NCBI GenBank assembly: GCA_016938595.1
Contig: JAFGUJ010000072.1
Span: 1 to 34,058, forward strand
DNA length: 34,058 bases
DNA from: Campylobacterales bacterium
Lineage (GTDB): Bacteria > Campylobacterota > Campylobacteria > Campylobacterales > Sulfurimonadaceae
Reading direction: 5' to 3'
The notes beneath the pieces are model-generated. The model did no database searches, had not been told where the DNA came from, and worked only from the letters and a program-made list of their open reading frames with translations. The translations under genes were made by a program, and so were the position numbers. Of the stretch, positions 29,512-34,058 are shown one piece after another. Positions within the stretch are counted from its first letter, which is position 1. Every line of letters begins with the position of its first letter.

Positions 29512-31473
29512 ATGAGCGATACCGTAAAACCGATTTTTCATCCGAACCGTGAGTTTGCCAAAAACGCGCGTATCAAAAATATGTGTGAATACAACGAACT
29601 TCAGACGTGGGCCGAAGAGGACTATGAAGGGTTCTGGGGACACTTTGCTAACGAAAAAATCGATTGGTTCCAACCGTATACGCAGGTACTGGATGAGAGC
29701 AACGCGCCGTTCTATAAATGGTTTGTCAACGGAAAACTGAACGTATCGCATCAGTGTATCGACCGCCATCTGGCTACCCGCAAAAACAAAGCGGCGATCA
29801 TCTTCGAAGGGGACAACGGTGACCAGCGGATCATCACCTACCGCGAACTCTCGTATGAAGTGAACAAAACGGCCAACCTCCTCAAAACGCAGTTCGGCAT
29901 CGCCAAAGGCGACCGCGTCGTCATCTACATGCCGATGATCCCCGAAGCGGCGTTCATGATGCTCGCGTGTGCCCGTATCGGTGCGATCCACTCGATCGTA
30001 TTCGGCGGGTTCTCGGCTGAAGCGCTCCGCGACCGTATCATCGATGCCGAAGCGAAACTCGTCGTCACGGCCGACGGTGCCTACCGCAAAGGAAAGCCTT
30101 ACCTCCTCAAACCGGTTGTGGACGATGCGCTTAGCCACGGGTGCGAATGTGTCAAAGCGGTGTGTGTCGTCGAGCGCAACGGCGAGGACATCAACTGGGT
30201 TGCGGGACGCGATTACTCCTACAACGAACTGATCAAAAGCCAGCCGAACAAATGCGAGCCCGAGATGATGGATGCGGAAGATCCGCTCTTTTTGCTCTAC
30301 ACCTCCGGTTCGACCGGCAAACCCAAAGGGGTCCAGCATAACAGCGCGGGATACATCCTCTGGGCGCAGATGACGATGGAATGGGTCTTTGATGTCAAGG
30401 AAAACGATACCTACTGGTGTACGGCCGACATCGGATGGATCACCGGGCACACCTACATCGTCTACGGACCGTTGGCGATGGGGGCGACGACCGTCATGTT
30501 CGAGGGGGTTCCGACCTATCCCGACGCCGGACGCTGCTGGAAAATGGTCGAAGAGTACAAAATCAACCAGTTCTACACCGCACCGACCGCGATCCGCGTT
30601 CTGCACAAAACTGGTGCCGACGAGCCGGCCAAATACGATCTTAGCAGCCTGAAAGTCCTCGGAACCGTCGGCGAGCCGATCGACCCGCCGGCATGGAAAT
30701 GGTACTACGAAGCGGTCGGCGGCGGAAAATGCGCCATCGTCGATACCTACTGGCAGACCGAGACGGGGGGACACATCGTCTCTCCGCTGCCGGGTGCGAC
30801 TCCGATCAAACCGGCCTGCGCGACCTTCCCGCTTCCGGGTATCATCGCCGAGATCCTCGATCCTCAAACGGGCGAAAAAGTACCGGCGGGAGAGGGGGGC
30901 TACATGTGTGTCACCCGTCCGTGGCCGTCGATGATCCGCGGCATCTGGGGCGATCCCGAGCGTTTCGTGAAATCGTACTTCGGCGACGTCAAAAAAGAGG
31001 GTAAACCGGTCTACTTCACGGGTGACGGTGCGATCTACGACGAGCAGGGCTACATCACGATTACCGGCCGTACCGACGACGTCATCAACGTTTCGGGGCA
31101 CCGTATGGGAACCGCCGAAGTCGAAGCGGCGTGTAAAAAACACCCCAACGTCGCCGAAGTCGCCGTCGTCGGCAAACCGCACGACATCAAAGGTGAGGGA
31201 ATCTTCGCCTACATCGTCCTCAAAAGCGAAGACACCGTCGGTGAAGAGATGGAGATGGTCAAAGAGATCAACAAGGTCATCATGAAAGAGATCGGCAACA
31301 TCGCGATCTGCGACGACATCGTCTTCGTACCGGGACTGCCGAAAACGCGCTCGGGCAAAATCATGCGCCGCATCCTCCGCTCCATCGCCAAAGGCGAAGC
31401 GATCACGCAGGATATCTCGACCCTCGAAGACCCAAGCATCGTCGCGACGATCGAAGCGAAAGTCAAAGGGTAA
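29512..31473 (+). CDS. acs: Acetyl-CoA synthetase
   Basis: [54 protein letters not shown]. Confidence 0.96.
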   Translation: MSDTVKPIFHPNREFAKNARIKNMCEYNELQTWAEEDYEGFWGHFANEKIDWFQPYTQVLDESNAPFYKWFVNGKLNVSHQCIDRHLATRKNKAAIIFEGDNGDQRIITYRELSYEVNKTANLLKTQFGIAKGDRVVIYMPMIPEAAFMMLACARIGAIHSIVFGGFSAEALRDRIIDAEAKLVVTADGAYRKGKPYLLKPVVDDALSHGCECVKAVCVVERNGEDINWVAGRDYSYNELIKSQPNKCEPEMMDAEDPLFLLYTSGSTGKPKGVQHNSAGYILWAQMTMEWVFDVKENDTYWCTADIGWITGHTYIVYGPLAMGATTVMFEGVPTYPDAGRCWKMVEEYKINQFYTAPTAIRVLHKTGADEPAKYDLSSLKVLGTVGEPIDPPAWKWYYEAVGGGKCAIVDTYWQTETGGHIVSPLPGATPIKPACATFPLPGIIAEILDPQTGEKVPAGEGGYMCVTRPWPSMIRGIWGDPERFVKSYFGDVKKEGKPVYFTGDGAIYDEQGYITITGRTDDVINVSGHRMGTAEVEAACKKHPNVAEVAVVGKPHDIKGEGIFAYIVLKSEDTVGEEMEMVKEINKVIMKEIGNIAICDDIVFVPGLPKTRSGKIMRRILRSIAKGEAITQDISTLEDPSIVATIEAKVKG

Positions 31474-31491
31474 ATCTCTCTTTTTTTCTTC

Positions 31492-31524
31492 TCCCGCTCC
31501 GGCGGGAACTTCTCTGCCTTTTTT
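31492..31524 (+). terminator. Possible terminator of acs
   Basis: TCCCGC-TCCG-GCGGGA stem with T-run 11 nt further on. Confidence 0.45.
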
Positions 31525-31630
31525 AAACCTTGACGTTTACCTGATTGTTCAAAATTGCTGGATGGTTTCTGTTGCGTAAAAATCGTATCGGATTTGTGTC
31601 TTTGGAAGGATGGAAAACGGAGTATGAAGG

Positions 31631-31705
31631 TGGATGGGGTAGAGGGATTCGAACCCCCGGATGACTGGACCAAAACCAGTTGCCTTACCGCTTGGCGATA
31701 CCCCA
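31631..31705 (-). tRNA. tRNA-Gln(TTG), CCA encoded
   Basis: Minus strand TGGGGTATCGCCAAGCGGTAAGGCAACTGGTTTTGGTCCAGTCATCCGGGGGTTCGAATCCCTCTACCCCATCCA; full cloverleaf, anticodon TTG. Confidence 0.95.
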
Positions 31706-31739
31706 GTGTTTTGAGTGCGAAAGAATACAAGCCGAATTC

Positions 31740-31865
31740 TTAAAATCCAATAATAAGCCCCTTTGTGTCATAGTTCCATTCTGATGTTGCACAACCAAAC
31801 GAGCAAAGTCCGTTTGGTTGGCAAGGACAAAATTGTCCTTTGCAATCCCCTAAAGCTTTTCGCAT
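31740..31865 (-). CDS. Candidate Cys-rich micro-ORF, 41 aa (not in supplied ORF track)
   Basis: MRKALGDCKGQFCPCQPNGLCSFGCATSEWNYDTKGLIIGF*; no clear SD; may be a remnant. Confidence 0.25.
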   Translation of the reverse strand: MRKALGDCKGQFCPCQPNGLCSFGCATSEWNYDTKGLIIGF

Positions 31866-31876
31866 GAATGCGAAAG
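31792..31876. other. Three consecutive hairpins in intergenic region
   Basis: CAACCAAACG/CGTTTGGTTG (31792-31820); GCAAGGACAA/TTGTCCTTTGC (31821-31843); CTTTTCGCAT/ATGCGAAAG (31856-31876). Confidence 0.7.
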
Positions 31877-31935
31877 ATTGAGACAGTCTTTACCCATTTT
31901 TTGAAAACACATACGATAAATTACAAGGAATTTCT

Positions 31936-32463
31936 ATGGCCGCCGGTTCGACAATATGCAAAGCGCAGCTCACCATCAGCGATATGGATCGCAACTACTA
32001 CGAGACGCACGATCTCACGATTGCCCAGCACCCTTCCGAAACCGACGAGCGGCTCATGATGCGCCTCGTCGCGTTTGCCCTCAACGCGAGCGAGCGTCTC
32101 GTCATCACCAAGGGGATCGGGGGAGAGGACGAACCGGACCTGTGGGAGAAGGACTATGGCGGCGACATCGTGCTCTGGATCGATCTGGGACAGGTGGATG
32201 AGAAACGGCTGCGCAAAGCGTGCGGCAGAGCGGAGAGGGTCATCGTCTACACCTACAACCTCAAAAGCGCGAGCGCGTGGTGGCGGCAGAACGGTGCGAC
32301 GTTCGCCCGGTTCAAAAATCTCGAAGTTATCTACCTGCATGCGGAGGGGATAGAGAAACTGTACGGGCGCTCCCTGCGGCTGCAATGCACCATCAGCGAG
32401 GGGGAGCTGAGCCTTCACAGCGATGTGGCGGATGTGACGGTTACACAGGAGAGGTGGCAGTAA
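31936..32463 (+). CDS. YaeQ family protein
   Basis: AQLTISDMDRNYYETHDLTIAQHPSETDERLMMRLVAFALNA…DEPDLWEKDYGGDIVLWIDLGQVDEKRLRKACGRA is YaeQ-like. Confidence 0.9.
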   Translation: MAAGSTICKAQLTISDMDRNYYETHDLTIAQHPSETDERLMMRLVAFALNASERLVITKGIGGEDEPDLWEKDYGGDIVLWIDLGQVDEKRLRKACGRAERVIVYTYNLKSASAWWRQNGATFARFKNLEVIYLHAEGIEKLYGRSLRLQCTISEGELSLHSDVADVTVTQERWQ

Positions 32464-32517
32464 AAAGGTAACCGTTTTTTAGCTATACTTACCCTATATT
32501 TATTTTCACTTACGGAT

Positions 32518-33246
32518 ATGATCATGAAACGAAAAATCGGAACCTTTAAAAGCTCTATCGCCAATCTCGAACTGCATGACCGTATGTTGCGGGAAAATAC
32601 CCTTATTCTGGCCGAACCAGGTTCGGGTAAAACCCATCTGGCCAATAAAATCCGTGAATTTGTCATCGCGGCAGGGATCCCGACCCTGTATCTGGATTTT
32701 TCCGACCCCGATGTGGACCATATCGAAGAGCGGTTCAAACACGGCAGCGAATTTCATTACATGCGTTTCGATGAGAGCGACGAATTCGATGCGGCTGTGG
32801 ATGCGGCGATTGCAGAGCGGCGCAACATCTACATGGCGGTAAACCCATCCTATTTCGCCAGCAAGCGCGACATCAAAAGCAAACTTTCGAAGATGATGCA
32901 AAAACGCGAACTTCTGGACAATTATTACTATTTCATGCAGGATATCGCCAACATCGAAGGCTTCCATGCCAAGTTCGAAGACTTTATTTTCTACACGTTC
33001 GATCTGGTCAACCTCAAAAAATTCGGCCTCACGTTCCTGGCGCAGCCAAACGAGATTTTCGAGAACCCGCGGATCAAGCTCCTCTTCTCGTTCCTCTTTA
33101 TTGGACGGTGTTCGAATGCCTATTATTACAATACAACCGTACTACGGAATATGAAGCCGCATACCTTTTTGTACCAGTACCGCGTCGATAACCGCTCGCT
33201 GCTGTTTAACAACATCCAAAGCGATATCGTTCACATCGATATCTAA
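32518..33246 (+). CDS. P-loop ATP-binding protein of unknown function
   Basis: LILAEPGSGKTHLANKI Walker A, LYLDFSDPD strand; ATG 32518 or 32524. Confidence 0.75.
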   Translation: MIMKRKIGTFKSSIANLELHDRMLRENTLILAEPGSGKTHLANKIREFVIAAGIPTLYLDFSDPDVDHIEERFKHGSEFHYMRFDESDEFDAAVDAAIAERRNIYMAVNPSYFASKRDIKSKLSKMMQKRELLDNYYYFMQDIANIEGFHAKFEDFIFYTFDLVNLKKFGLTFLAQPNEIFENPRIKLLFSFLFIGRCSNAYYYNTTVLRNMKPHTFLYQYRVDNRSLLFNNIQSDIVHIDI

Positions 33247-33257
33247 ATACACAAATG

Positions 33258-33272
33258 CCCCCCTTCGGGGGA
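33258..33272 (+). terminator. Possible stem-loop terminator CCCCCC-TTC-GGGGG
   Basis: GC stem with TTCG loop just after the P-loop ATPase stop; no T tract. Confidence 0.4.
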
Positions 33273-33293
33273 AAATTCTCCACTTGGTTACGT

Positions 33294-34058
33294 ATGAACA
33301 TTCCCCTCCCTTTTCTGATGATTCTTGCCATGATGCTCTGGGGCGGAGGCTGGCCGGCGCTTAAAATCCTCACCGAAAGCGTTTCGTGGGAGGTCGCCAC
33401 ATTCTGGCGGTTCGCCCTCATGAGCATTGCATTTTTACCGGTATTATGGTGGCACCGCAAACCCATCAGTCTCTCTGTGCGCGCACTGGGATGGGTCGGT
33501 TTCAGCGGATTTCTCAACGCCGTCTTTATGGCTCTGTCGTTTTGGGGGGTGGCTGTGGGAACCGCAGGGGCGGGCGGCGTTGTCATAACGACGCTCAGCC
33601 CCGTCCTGACGGTCCTGATCGCCGTGGCGGTGCTGGGGATGAAACCTGAACTCCGCCACATCGCGGGGCTCGTGATCGGTCTGATCGGCGGAGCCGTCAT
33701 GGTGCAGGTATGGGACGGAGAGGTTCTTCTGCACGGCGGGAACCTGATTTTCGTGGCATGCGCTCTTGTCTGGGCGGCCCTCACCCTTTCGGCACAGAGA
33801 TCGCATCTGCACCTTGACCCGATCCACTACACTTTTTTTCTGGGACTGATCGCTACGGTGTTTATGGCTTTTATCGCCTATCCCCACGGCATCGGGTCGG
33901 TGTTCGGCCAGAACATGCGGTTCTGGGGGGCGCTGGTTTATCTCGCTGTTCTGGGGCAGACGGTCGCCTCCACGATCTATTTCATCGCGTCGGGGAAAAT
34001 GGGGTCGGGACGTGCGAGTTCGTACATGTTTCTCGTCCCCGTCTGCGCACTTGCATCG
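33294..34058 (+). CDS. EamA/DMT-family transporter, truncated by window end
   Basis: ATG 33294, MNIPLPFLMILAMMLWGGGWPALKILTESVSWEVATFWRFALM…; frame open to 34058. Confidence 0.82.
   Translation, partial: MNIPLPFLMILAMMLWGGGWPALKILTESVSWEVATFWRFALMSIAFLPVLWWHRKPISLSVRALGWVGFSGFLNAVFMALSFWGVAVGTAGAGGVVITTLSPVLTVLIAVAVLGMKPELRHIAGLVIGLIGGAVMVQVWDGEVLLHGGNLIFVACALVWAALTLSAQRSHLHLDPIHYTFFLGLIATVFMAFIAYPHGIGSVFGQNMRFWGALVYLAVLGQTVASTIYFIASGKMGSGRASSYMFLVPVCALAS

Noticed and set aside
29491-31182. 563-aa ORF antisense to acs
   Set aside because: Low-complexity R/D/F/V-rich translation mirroring a strongly supported acs; high-GC codon bias creates long antisense frames.
1-34058. CRISPR arrays, IS elements, prophage or defence cassette
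   Set aside because: No regularly spaced repeats, transposase/integrase motifs or phage structural genes seen on either strand.

Overview
This is a compact chromosomal window that looks like Campylobacterota (Sulfuricurvum/Sulfurimonas-like), judged from protein families and gene order only. I see no CRISPR array, rRNA or recognisable transposase. Left to right it holds: murA (-) with a strong terminator; an OprD-type porin; a DEDDh exonuclease next to small unknown proteins; rsmD; a flagellar block flgI-flgJ(rod-binding)-flgM-flgN-like-flgK, with a candidate sigma-54 site before flgI and a candidate sigma-28 site before flgM; a DppC-type permease overlapping flgK by 1 nt; a minus-strand block (BFD-like, glutathionylspermidine-synthase-like, UPF0323 lipoprotein, short YrdC-like, carB, mreC, mreB, clpX, lpxA, fabZ, QueH-like, cyclophilin); a histidine kinase and OmpR-type response regulator followed by an OprD-like porin, DUF485, ActP-type symporter, DUF294/CBS/cNMP protein, DnaQ-like exonuclease and acs; tRNA-Gln(TTG); a structured intergenic region with three consecutive hairpins and a Cys-rich micro-ORF; a YaeQ-family protein; a P-loop ATPase; and a truncated EamA transporter. 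The best leads for less-described biology are (i) the acetate/carboxylate cluster with its own two-component system and an 11-bp-phased direct repeat upstream of the porin, (ii) the DUF294-DnaQ pair inside it, and (iii) the hairpin/micro-ORF element beside tRNA-Gln. All calls come from reading the sequence; no database search was run.
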